Source: Paramyrothecium sp. XJ0827 (lineage: Eukaryota > Ascomycota > Sordariomycetes > Hypocreales > Stachybotryaceae). From it: 64,000 bases of DNA. A program made the translations under genes and the position numbers. The stretch is from the NCBI GenBank assembly GCA_020881915.1, contig JAJFPB010000006.1, forward strand, positions 1,550,001-1,614,000. The letters run 5' to 3'. Below are positions 35,538 through 46,532 of the stretch, piece after piece; within the stretch, counting starts at the first letter, position 1, and every line of letters begins with the position of its first letter. The notes beneath the pieces are model-generated. The model saw only the letters and a program-made list of their open reading frames with translations, was not told the origin of the DNA and did no database searches.

Positions 35538-36768
35538 CTACATGACAGTACAATTTAGCGCAGCAAGAAACCCTGTGGCCCCAAGTGCAACCGTGGTAAC
35601 AGACTTCCCAATCCCCTGCCCTGCTGACGTGACTACCGATTCCTTGAAGAGTCGGCGGTACGGGATCCGAGATAGCTCCTGTAACGGGGTTCTACTCCGT
35701 TCAATTTTCAAGAGGCTCATGTGGTCAGATTCCTTCTTTTCATAGTACCGACGCTGGTCCTCCATCTTCTGTCGTAGGTCGATGATGCTTGCTTCACTCT
35801 CTTCAATGAGTTTGTCGACGGAAATTTTGATTTCCGCCTGGCTCCGAATTATGTTCCATAAGTCCAGCTGCAGTTTATCCTGTTCGTTGGTCGCGATGTG
35901 GACTTCGTCGTTGTCTCCCTGCTTTATCGCCTGGTTGATCTCGTTCTCGAGCTCCTTCAACCGCATTTCAATGACCTGTCTCTTCATATTCAGATCTTGT
36001 CCGAGAATGTGGCCGGCTGACGTTTGGTCAAGCCTCCTCCCTTCATCCGCCATTTCGCGCTGGACGCGAAGCACCGTGACTTGTTGTTGACTCAAGATGT
36101 AGCTGACGATCCGTCTCGCAGATTCGAGGTTGTTGTCGTGCCGGAAGACTGAACTTCCTTGAGATACCATTTTACCCCAAAAATCAGGATTGGATTTGAG
36201 CAACTCCTGCCTTTTAATGAAAGTGCCTTCATCCTGCTGGTTCCACATGGTCGTTGCCAAAACGACAGATTTGAGGCTTGCTGTACCGCAAATCTTTTCA
36301 AAGATTCGAATATTTTTGTGTGCGGATCCTGTCATTCTGGTGTGGTTGATTGGGTGCATGTAAACAATGCCACTGAGCTTGATGTTCTTCCTGTATGTTT
36401 GATGCAGCCAAAATGCGATTTCTTTCAATACAGCCGAATCGCTCCGATAAGTATCATCGAAGCCTGGTGTGTCAATCAAATGAACCCTTCGGCCATTGAA
36501 CTCGAAAAAGAATGACTCCATGTCGCTGGTATCTGCAAATCATCACGTTAGTACTCATCTCCGACTTAGCTCCTCGATCTCGAGGTCAAGCGTACGTGAA
36601 ACGAGATCATGCCCGACTTGGGCTCTTCCTTCAGTAAGCAAAGATATGAATGTGCTCTTGCCTGCACCTGTAACCCCCATGACGGCAATGAAGCAGTCAT
36701 CTGGACTTTTGCAAAGTTAGAATGGTTTCAAGATGTGTGACGCTTTTAGACTCACCGGAAGTCGGCAT
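35538..36768 (-). CDS. P-loop GTPase (AIG1/dynamin-like G domain) with coiled coil and C-terminal hydrophobic segment (370 aa)
   Basis: Exons 36768..36756 (13 nt), 36700..36596 and 36532..35538; both introns are GT-AG. The protein opens almost at once with FIAVMGVTGAGKST (Walker A/G1, Gly13-Thr21), followed by LIDTPGFDD (G3, from Asp60). A long charged coiled-coil region (about 190-310) and a C-terminal Gly/Ala-rich hydrophobic stretch (about 345-370) suggest membrane association. Fungi have many such G-domain proteins of unknown function, loosely related to AIG1/IRG GTPases. The tiny first exon is required for frame, because alternative upstream frames do not reach the P-loop. No pathway link to neighbours is visible. 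Confidence 0.85.
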
Positions 36769-37738
36769 TTCCGGCAGCCTGCGACATGACCGAATTTGGA
36801 CTGGGCCTCATGGTGTTGTCGGAGTGGTTGACGATCTAATCTCCGTCTGTCAACGACGAATGACCTAATTCCTTGTCCTTGGTAGGAGGTTATTGGTATT
36901 CCGATGATTCCTACTGAAGAAGTTGCAGCAGTAGAATATGGTGCGTGCTTGAGAAGAACAAGTGTGACAAGTAGCCTCCTCATTTGGGGTGACGAGACGA
37001 AGATATATATTGGCTTGGAAGACATTTTTCTACTTGAATTGCTAGAGGATCCGTCAACTTGAACATGAATGCTGTGAGGCGTGGCGCAGTCCGTTGCAAG
37101 CGGCTGAGCGAGTGGCTCTGCAATTGAGGATCATGCCGCAGGGGTCAGTTCAGAAGACCGACGGAATCTTGATCGGCGCAGTGATTGGTGGCCTCCGAAT
37201 GACGTTCCCATGAGACCCACTATATTGGCCGTTCTGGGAAGGAATTGGCGCGGGCACACTGGAAGGAATAACACAAAACGGGGCATTACTAGTCAATACA
37301 AGATTGTTTGCCCACGGTGTGGCTTTGATGGATAAGGCGCCAGTTTCGAATGCCACCGTTTCTTTGGCGATTCAGCCGTGCTGTTCGCAAGTATGCCTGT
37401 CTCCTACATACGGGACAGCCATGCTTACTCAACTTGCAAGTTTTGCACTCCTTTCATGCTTCGATGTAGCTCACGCGGTCATTGTGGCAAGGTTATAGTC
37501 TTGTTGCGTCTTGGTCAGATGACATTCACAAGACTGTGAACAAATTTTGAAATGAGAGAATTTACGTGGCGCATGATATGTCAGACTTTAGCATGGCTTC
37601 TAATATTCCCCTAGGTGCTAAGGCTGCCCGCTATGTGGGAACACTTGCTGCTGTGTACGAACGGAGCTGTCTAGCTTCCCCCAACGCAAAGAACCACGTT
37701 CGAGCGACTGCGATGGTTGAGAACACCCGTGAACGATA
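36769..37738. other. Spacer upstream of the GTPase
   Basis: It contains the GTPase promoter and the 3' end region of the small cysteine-rich gene. A core CCACCAAT match (minus; 37184-37191) is present but such 8-mers are expected by chance. No gene is supported. Confidence 0.5.
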
Positions 37739-38085
37739 TCAGGGACACTAGGAATGCACATATTAGCGCTTTGTGTCTTGTTATGTTAAAAATTCTTGCC
37801 TCAACTTACGGCTGCAGAATCTCGGTTCTTGGGGCATAGATTGACTCGCCATGTTCCGTCAGGAGCATAGCAACCCCACTCGCAACTGCACCCAAAAATA
37901 TTGCAATGTGTTCCTTGGTGGTTATCGTCGCGAACGTTTTCACATTTCGCATTGCGGGCTGCATGACGGGCATACTCGCGATCGTCGCATCGCTTCGAGA
38001 GAGAGCTTAGCGAGCCCATGTCTAAGACTGGGCTGGCCGACGCAAGGCCGACAAGAAGAGTCGAAAGAATAAGAGTAAGCTTCAT
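37739..38085 (-). CDS. Small secreted cysteine-rich protein with Kex2-like site (94 aa)
   Basis: Exons 38085..37810 and 37747..37739; the last exon has only nine bases (Cys-Pro-stop). A signal peptide (about 1-18) and a short pro-segment end at LSKR, a likely Kex2 site, leaving a mature chain of about 62 residues that starts CDD. With the intron removed the mature chain has eight cysteines (even, able to pair fully). Reading through the GTAAGT donor would replace the final Cys-Pro by Val-Ser and leave seven. The central NIFGCSCEWGCYAPDG segment is distinctive. I do not recognise a family. Such proteins serve as effectors, antimicrobials or signalling peptides; no function is assigned here. 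A TATA-like CTTATAG lies near 38168. Confidence 0.75.
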
Positions 38086-40151
38086 TTTGCTTAAAGAATC
38101 AATTATTGAGGCTGTTTGAGTTGGGTGGTGAGCGGGCTCCTCCGTCGTCTTCCTCCCCCAAATGCGCTCTTATAGATGGGGATGCCAGAGTTACTAAGGC
38201 TACCAGCCTTCATCGATCAAGTCTAGGTAAGACATCCATCTCATCCGAAACAATGCGAAACGATGCGACGAATATCTCTTAACTCGATGCCTCTTTTAGC
38301 AAACTGTGGCCATTTGGGTATGAGTTAGCTGGACCCGACGGGAACATCGGTTTAAGTCACAGGTTAACCTCAAAGGTTGTAGATGTTTCACTGCTCTAGT
38401 TTAAGAAGCCTGGATTGGCTACTTCATGTCTGAATATGTAAACCGAGAGTCCATCGGCTAAGAATACGTCATGTGTCTAAGATCTCCATTGACTACTGGT
38501 CATGCAAGACAATTCATTTCGTCCAGGGTCGGCCTGGTTCTGACTCTTGTTGTAGGACTGGTTCAGATGAATCGGCCAGGGAGTATTCCAGGAACATAGT
38601 GAGACAATGCGCCTCACTTTGTAAATGATACCTGACAATGTGTCAAGCTCATAGTTGGAAGCAGGATCTGTAAAAGCGGCTTTGGGTGCGCAGTTACTGA
38701 AAGGGAATGCCTACCAAACGACTGACGAGCAAGTATTTCGAGAAGTGAACTTCCGTGTCCTGATGAGAAATATGAGTAGAGTGGCTCATTGGATCTTGGA
38801 AGAGTAGCATGTCTGGAAGGCTTTTCCAAAATGGCCGTTCTTGTCAAGACTTCCCATAGCAATCGTCTGCCATGAATCTTGTACTTTGGGTCTTATACTC
38901 TGGTGAATAATCTTAGTTAAGTTGATGGCCATCGGCCGGTCTACAAAAAAGGATTAAAAGTCCCGGCAATGATCATTGGTCTTTATTGAGAAGCGGTCAG
39001 TGGCACTCCATTAGCATCCCTTTCCATGATCACCGTATTACTGAGACCCAAGATAAATAGGTTGAGGTTGCGGCGATCTATGTGCTGCCTAAGACCATTC
39101 CCGGAATTTCTCAAACCAGCTTGAATGCTCCCTCGGCCACTCCTAAGACAAAAGTGACTGCCTTCTCCCTAGTAACCGCTTTAAAGTACTGAAGGGACCT
39201 ACAAAGGCGATGAATGTCTCAAATACTTGCGCACCAAAACCCATTAGCCCTTGGCACGCTGATCGATGTGATTCTAATTAGCTAATAAGTGGCACAGCGT
39301 GCATGCAGTTAGTCTACAAAGATGCATCAGACTGAAGAGGTTCCCAAACGTGGAAGGAGGCCAAGGACCATGTATGTTTAGCCTCTGTGCAACGTTCATT
39401 GCCAGCATGAAATGTCCAAAATTGGGCCCAGGTATGATGCCTGTAGATGTATGCCTGTTTCTTCGAAACGCGCTCGGTAGTGCCATGACCTCAAGTGTTA
39501 ACAAAAGATCTGGCCATCCGATACGTGATTGTTTTGAACTAAATTGGTCTAAGGTCGTTATTCTGTACTTTGGAAGAAAGTTATGAAGGGGACCTCCCAA
39601 AATAGTGAACAAGACCAATTAACTCACTTTAAGTAATTGGCGATCCCGCCACAAGGTTAAAATTAAAGTCATATAACAATTAAGTTGTTCCTACTCACTG
39701 TCTGAACGTGCTATATCTAGAGATCACCTTATAGTCTTAGCCGTTGAAGACCACTAGAACAAAGACAACAGGCAAGGGATCCCTTGTTAATCAAGCCTAG
39801 CATAATTGCTAAAGGATATTTGGGACACGCCGACGATTAGTGCTCTCTCGCGACTAGGATTATTTTAGGGCTGACCAGAAGATATTGAGAGTAAGCAGGT
39901 TGATGGAAGTGGTGGGCCCATCGATTCATTTGCGGCAGTCAGCATCCTGCACATGCATGTAAGAGAGTATTAATGGTCGGCGAAAAGTTCCACAAGGCAT
40001 GGGTCAAGATTTCCCTCTTTTGTTACAAAAATCGCGACGCGACAAGTTTGAGGGCAAAATTGAACTTCACTTCAAGTACGTCATTTGCTTCGAAATCTTG
40101 GCAACGAATTCACCACATCTGCAGTTGACAGACTTTTTCCATTCATTCGAG
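38086..40151. other. 2-kb spacer without a supported gene
   Basis: AT-rich, with only short frames (the longest about 115 codons at 39274-39618, minus, no motif). An upstream in-frame extension of the GMC gene to 39999 is not supported by a signal or domain. It may include decayed sequence, which I cannot identify. Confidence 0.5.
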
Positions 40152-41915
40152 ATGGTTCAAACCCAGTACGATTACATTGTGGTAGGCGGCGGCCTGGCAG
40201 GCTGTGTCTTGGCTAGCCGACTTCGGGATTACAGCGAGAATGCTAGCATTGTCTTGATCGAGGCCGGCCCAGATACTAGGTCACGATCAGACGTTCGCCA
40301 GCCTCAGGCTTTGAACTTGGGTGGAGAGCTAGATTGGCAGTATCAGTCTGAGCCAACGCCATCTTTAGGCAATCGAACTGTTACTTTGAATGCTGGCAAA
40401 GGCTTGGGTGGCAGTTCGGCCATCAACTCAGGTAAACTGGACGTTCCGAGAGTGCAACTGGACACTGACGATTGCGGCCCGCAGGCGGTTGGACTCGCGG
40501 ATCCGCTATTGACTACGATGAGTGGGCGAATTTGGTCGGCGATGAGAGGTATAGCTACAAGGGTCAACTGCCATGGTTCAAAAAGGTCGAGAGATGGTTT
40601 GACCAGGATAATGAGGAGCAGCATGGCCAGAGTGGTCCAATCCGTGTTGCGTCCGCTGGATCAACCAACCGGATTTTTCCTCTATCCGAGAAAGCCGGTG
40701 TTGCTTGGAAGGAGCTGGGGGTGTACGATCTTCCTAATTACGACCAGAACGCAGGCGATAACCTTGGTCGGGCTTATATTTGTGAATCACGACACCTCGG
40801 TCAGCGCCAATGGGCTGCTGATTCGTACTCCCTTGAGGGTATTGACGTCCGCCTGAACACAATGGTGGACAAAATCGTGATCGATACGCAGAGCGGCGAT
40901 CCAACAGCGACTGGAGTTGTACTCGCTGATGGCAGTGTCCTTTCCGCTGAGAACGTGATCTTATCAGCAGGCACATTTCGCTCCCCACAACTTTTGCAAC
41001 TATCTGGAATCGGCCCCGCGTCTCATCTCAATGAGGTCGGCGTCGAGCCCCTTCTAGACTTGCCGGATGTTGGTGCGGGATTGACTGATCACATGATGTT
41101 GTTCCAGCTCTGGCGACTGCGCGACCCTTCGGCTGGCTACACTCTTGGGTCACCTAATCCGCTCTTTGCACAGCCTCAGTATGCGCAGGGCGTGCCGATG
41201 GACTTCATCGTATCCACAAGCGTGCCGAGAAAGGGTCTCATCGGAGCGATCGAGCAAGACGAGGGCAAGGCACCCGATTCTGCCAAGCACACTCTTTTGG
41301 CCAAGACGCGCACCTTCCTGGAGAACATCGTCTTGTACGCCAAGTTGCCCATGCCTGGTGTTGAGATGGATGCAAGCCACATCACGAGCGGTCTCGTCAG
41401 CTTACTGCCAACTTCCAGAGGTAGTGTCCTTTTGCGGTCGGCCGATCCAAAAGACAACCCTAAGAGTGAGCTTCCGTTCGAACAAAGCTTTGTTTGTGAC
41501 CGACACTGACCCAATGTACTCAGTTCATCTAAATTACCTTGCCACCGAAGTTGACCGATATGTGTTTCGAGAGGGGCTCCGACAGCTTACGAACTTCATG
41601 CTGGGCTCCAGCTTCAAAGAGGTCATCGCTGAGGAATCAGTTCCCGATGCATTAAAGCTATCACCTTTGACGCTCGACGATGACGACAAAGAACTCGACA
41701 AGAGACTGGCTGCGATGGCTGGTACGACATGGCATGCCTCTGGCACATGTTCCATGGGGAAAGTGGTTGACACGGAGTTTCGTGTTTTGGGAGTGAAGGG
41801 GCTCCGAGTGGTTGATGCTTCGGTTTTCCCTGTCCCTCTGAGCGCTCATATCCAGGCCCCCCTGTATGCTCTGGCTGAGCAGGCAGCTGCCGTGATCTCA
41901 GGTCAGGCATCTTAA
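40152..41915 (+). CDS. GMC family FAD oxidoreductase (550 aa)
   Basis: Exons 40152..40431, 40485..41465 and 41524..41915; GT-AG introns (53 and 58 bp). The N-terminus carries the FAD dinucleotide motif YIVVGGGLAG and the EAGP loop, then LNAGKGLGGSSAINSG (GMC signature 1) and SAGTFRSPQLLQLSGIG (signature 2). The C-terminus has TWHASGTCSMG with the catalytic histidine and SAHIQAPLYALAEQ with the second active-site histidine. No signal peptide is seen, so it is probably intracellular; members oxidise alcohols, aryl alcohols, choline or sugars. The start at 40152 (GAGATGG) puts the FAD motif at its usual distance. Its substrate is unknown. Confidence 0.93.
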
Positions 41916-42382
41916 AAGCACCGATTACGTGTGAAAGCATTCGCCATTCAGTACGGAACAGCCAATAAATTGTAATGGAGATGGTGACCGCAATGATGGA
42001 GCCGTAAGCACAACATAGTTTGGTGGAGATGAGGTTACAGAGGTTGGTACTGCTACTCCTTGTGAGGGTTGGGAAGACTACACCTCTCATTGGGAGAACT
42101 CTTGGCCTCTAAGTTTTGGACTTATTGAGCCCTCTCGGATGCTTCAATTGCATCTTCTGGCTAGTGCATCTGCCCATTTGCTGCAGCTAAAGAGAAACAT
42201 TTCACGGCTTTTATCAATAAGACTCATAGATTGCTCTCCCGACATTTTGACATTTTAAAAGCTTCTAACTGTCCCGAGTTGATCATCGGAAATTTCTATA
42301 GGATCGTGCCCCAGTGCGCCGTCAAACAATGCAATGCGCGCCCATATCACTCCTAGCTTACATGCTATCCACTGCCCATAGC
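41916..42382. other. Spacer between convergent genes
   Basis: It lies between the 3' ends of the GMC gene (plus) and the AA9 gene (minus) and holds their 3' UTRs. Nothing else is seen. Confidence 0.6.
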
Positions 42383-43473
42383 TTATTTGGGAACGCACTG
42401 GGAGTAGTAGTCGTTCAGCTTGGTGCAGGCACCTTCGGCGCATGAAGTAGCACCAGTGAAGTTGATGCCGCCACACTGAGCATACAAAGCCTGGCCTTGG
42501 CTGTTACCACCGCCGGTCGCAGGTTCAGTAGGGGCGGCGCCGGCGCGAGTGGTGGCAGTAACCAGGGTAGTAGGAGCAGGAGCAGGAGGAGCAGACGAAG
42601 AGACAGCTCCTCCGTTGCTAGGAGAGCTGGGGGCAGGGGGGGCGCTGCCTCCGCCGTTGCCACCGCTGCCAGCGCCAAAGGCCAGAGCCGGTCCGGGGAT
42701 CGGGTAGTCGGTGTTGGGCTGGTAGACGTTGAAGTGGATGCCGGGGTCAGCAGCCGTGTAGAGCGAAGTGGCAACGACACCAGCGGGCTGTTCGGAGCCG
42801 GAGCCGGTGACCTCGAGGTTGATGCACTGGGGGTACATCTGGGCGCCGTTCTCGCGGTTGCCCTCGTGGAGAGCAATGATCTCGTGACGCAGAACGTACG
42901 AGCCAGGGGCCAGGGAGGCCGGGATGGTGGTGGTCCAGGTCAATCCGTCGCTGATGAGATCATCGGTGACCCAGTTGCCAGGGGCGCTGGCACCATCGAG
43001 AAGACCACCCTCCTTGATCTTGAAGAACTCCAGCGAGGTCTTGTCAACAGTGCTGCAGTCGCCGTTGCAAGATGCCAAGTAGTCGACAATAGGACCAACG
43101 TGAGACTCGGGCCTATGATATGGTTAGATCAACCGTTGTAAGTTTAATGAGGAATTGGGGAAGGCACTTACCAGGTGTCCCACTTGATCGAAATGGAGTC
43201 ACCAGCAGCAACAGTAGCAGAGCTTGCGGCGTTGGTAGCACCGCGGTGGCAGACGATATCATCGGAGCTCAAGGAATCAGCCAGGACGAAACCATTGTCG
43301 GTGACGGTGGTCTTCCAGCCAACACTCTCGGCGGAAGGGTTGCCGGGTTCAAAGCCAGGGAACTCCTTGCCGTTAATGCTGATGGAAACAACGTGGCCGT
43401 GGGCAGACACGAGGGATGGGGCGGCCGCGAGGGCGGCGAGGAGGAGAGAAGCGCGAGACTTGGTGGCAGGCAT
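42383..43473 (-). CDS. AA9 lytic polysaccharide monooxygenase with C-terminal CBM1 (343 aa)
   Basis: Exons 43473..43172 and 43112..42383; one 59-bp GT-AG intron. A 24-residue signal peptide ends SLVSA, so the mature chain starts with His25 (HGHVV), first ligand of the copper histidine brace. The second ligand is the His in PESHVGPIV and the axial Tyr is in [18 protein letters not shown] and [10 protein letters not shown] are typical AA9 segments. A Gly/Ser/Pro/Thr-rich linker (about 235-300) leads to a complete CBM1 ([11 protein letters not shown] ... YYSQCVPK). It would cleave cellulose (or xyloglucan) oxidatively at the plant wall, using reductants or H2O2. The gene is GC-rich in the third codon position, typical of a highly expressed secreted protein. 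Regioselectivity cannot be told. Confidence 0.96.
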
Positions 43474-46400
43474 GATGTCGTCGGTGTCAGATATCAGTGG
43501 TGTTGAAGAACAAAGTGGTCGGTTTTTGAATGGTTAAAAGAATGAACTGCAATCAATGCAAGAAACGAGAGTAAGACCAGCTTGAAAGGAATGAATGAAT
43601 GTACAGCAAAAGGCGAAGACTGAAGAGTTGTGGAGAGTGAAGAACAAATCGTCTCAACGAGCGAACGGGGCCATTTATGTATTGAACACCAAGGCAAAGG
43701 GGGCTTCAAGTTAATTACCAGACGATTCATGCTGCCCAGCCAAACCAACGGCATCCTGGCGCGCGCAGCGGTTGCGGCAACAGCTGCCGCCGGACGCTAA
43801 TAAAAGCTACAAACACCGTGGCATCCCTGTCGGGCCTCGGTTTCTATCCACTCAGGGGGCCTTGTACGGGTTTCACAGTGCTGACGCTAAGTAAGCGACG
43901 GAGAGAGCCCTGGAGGATCGAGAAGTTCAGGTGGAAGGATGCGCAGAGTTTCTTGAAGGGGAAATATGAGATCCCAAGTCCATACAGATGCGGCTATTTC
44001 GAAATACAAGTGCTTATATCTCTTCCCCCGCATGCAATCGTCTATGCAGCATCTTGGTTCATCTGAAGCCACGACCCCGGGTGCGCATCGATCACTCGGC
44101 CGATGGATCCCAAGGAGCGCAACTAGACCTTGGCGTTTCGGTTTTCTTCGTACAGGCGCCAGCTGAAACAGTTCGACAAGAAAATCCACCCCACAGCTTG
44201 GAAGTGAATGGATGGATAAACAGTCGAGCCTGGCTTTTGCCCCGCGGAGGCAATAGGGGAAATGCCAAGTTCTCTTGCCAATATGCCAGAGATTGATTGC
44301 GAGTAGGGATTTGCTCCATACTTGTGCCCACCTTTGATCCCGTCTTTGCAATTGACCCGTCGCTGTGGGTATAAGTCTCCTGGCTGAGTGGACCATTGTG
44401 TACGGCCCGGCTCCATCGTTTTCGCGATGAAACCCAAGCCGAATTGGGCTTTAGAGGCGGCAATGGGATGGAGAGAAGCTCCGCGTGCTTCGCAAAACTC
44501 GCCTTTTTTCGTTTACGACATGCCTACAGAGTACACGCTGCATGGGCACTGGGTATGAGCCTCGAGCCTTGAAATTGCCTTTCTTGGCTAGTGGTTTGCC
44601 GTGCCTCGGGAAAACCACCAAGCATGGAACGAGTGTCGCACCAAAATTAGACAATGCAAAGCCTTTGATGTTTTCCATGTTTTCTATGGTTTCCTAACCA
44701 ACTAGGCTGCGATATTCATCATAGCAATGCAGTACCCATGTCTAGTTCACTGTCGTGTAATCCTTCACAGGTCTAGGGTAGTCATGCTCTGCAGCAATAC
44801 CGTGCTGCGATCCCATCAATTGCCGGACAAGCGAATGGAGATTTTAGATTGCCGATAAGCCCCCTTATTCCCTCCTTCGAAGCCGGATCCTGATGAATCC
44901 GACCCACTGGTGCATGAAAGGCCTATGGAACCTTCCAATGCCACTGTTCGTTATTGAAGTATCGGCTCCAGTTTAGACTTTACCATACGTTGCACGGAAA
45001 CGGGTCTCTTGGTAGAAGTTGTCCACTCTCAAATGCTTCCAGGCTACAAATTGATCTATGATGGGCCGTCTGTACACGGCATCTTCCGTGAGGATCATTC
45101 CCCTGAGCTGGGAATACGAGCTGGAAAATAATGGTTCCTAAATATTGCACCCCCCCTACCCAGGCCAAAATCCTCCCGCACCGCTGCGTCCAGGTTCCCC
45201 AGTGTCTTCCTGTGGTACTGTAGTCTGGTAACAAACAAATCTACGATCAGGCTGTGCCTGAAATGGTTGCTTCATTTTGTTATCGGTGCGATCCATGCAG
45301 CTCGGACGCATAGCCTATTTGATAACTTGGAATATAGAAATATCCACAACGTGCTCTTCAGCTTAGCCCCCAATGACAAAAGTGCCCAGATCCTTTTAGT
45401 GTTTTCATCCATATGGCATTGACGCCTTTTGGCCTTAATCGTAGCATCGCCCAGCCTGTTGCAGTAACCAGTCCCAAATTTTACGAATGCGTGAATCTAG
45501 TTGTGTTGTCAAGGGAGACAGGAAAACATCCGTCCCATGGCCTCAAGTATTTTCGAAGATACGATGAACTTACTTCAAAGTAAATACATAGCTTACCTTG
45601 GAGCATCTTCTTTAAACGGTCTCGATCAAACCATCATAATCATTGATCGAGGATATCTCAAACCTCCAGGGTATTGGGAATATGCGGGTCACCGTGCGCC
45701 TGCTTCGCCTTCGTAAGGATGCCAGGACTTCCACTACCAATTGCGCTACTCTAGAGGATCCAGAAAAGAGCCTTGTTCCTCCGTATAATTAGTCTCACTC
45801 CCCTGTCACCATGCAGTACGACGTTGCCCAAATCTGACCACCCGACCTGCTGTTGGCCGCCCTGAAGCATGTCTTGCGGAAAAAAGCGCATGCTATTGAT
45901 AGATCAAACCTCGACTTAGCCAGATTCTTGGAGTAGGACCTGACTGCTAGTTCCACTAGCTTGAAAACTGCAGGAAGCTCGGGTCACCCTGCGGATGAAT
46001 CACCCTGTTTGGTGAAGGTCTAGCATGGTTCTTCTTGCTTGTCCTAGGCATGGTAGAAGGGTGAAGATAATGGCTTCTCATATTGGTTCACTGCGGGAGC
46101 GTAGCACGTCCCGCTCTAAAGATTTTGAGCGGATCTCAAAGTATCTCAAAAGATCCATGACTTCATAGCTATATTGTGCGCCGTCTAGAGTTCCGACACC
46201 CATCCCAACATCTACCTATTGGATCTAGCTACGTTAATTTGGTTGAGCCTAGGAAACTTTCACATGCACTGAAATCGAGCCAATTTGCTAATACGCTGCC
46301 AAGTCTGTTGACTAGTTGTAGTAAATGAAACGCGTTATGAATACAGGACAGTATTTTGGACCCCCTTACCCCAATCAATACTGAAACACTTAAGTTTCCT

Positions 46401-46532
46401 GCTCCCACGGGCCTAAAAACCATGACATGAATCGTGAACCAGTACGTTACGCATCCATGTGACCGTTAAAATACAAAGGAAACCGTTTCATCAAGTCTAA
46501 CAGCCATCATAAAGTACCCAATCGAGCAAATA
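43474..46532. other. 3-kb region without a supported gene
   Basis: The largest open frame (43887-44396, minus, about 169 codons) overlaps others on both strands and shows no domain or signal peptide, so I do not call it. The left part is the AA9 promoter. I searched for tRNA-like and transposon-like structures by eye and found none convincing. Confidence 0.5.

Noticed and set aside
37184..37191. CCACCAAT core before the GTPase as a galacturonate element
   Set aside because: It matches only the short core; several such matches are expected by chance and the gene has no link to pectin.
39999..40151. N-terminal extension of the GMC oxidoreductase
   Set aside because: The added 51 residues show no signal peptide or domain, and the FAD motif is at its usual distance from the ATG at 40152.
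43887..44396. 169-codon open frame on the minus strand
   Set aside because: It overlaps comparable frames on both strands, has no domain, signal peptide or plausible start context, and its composition looks non-coding.
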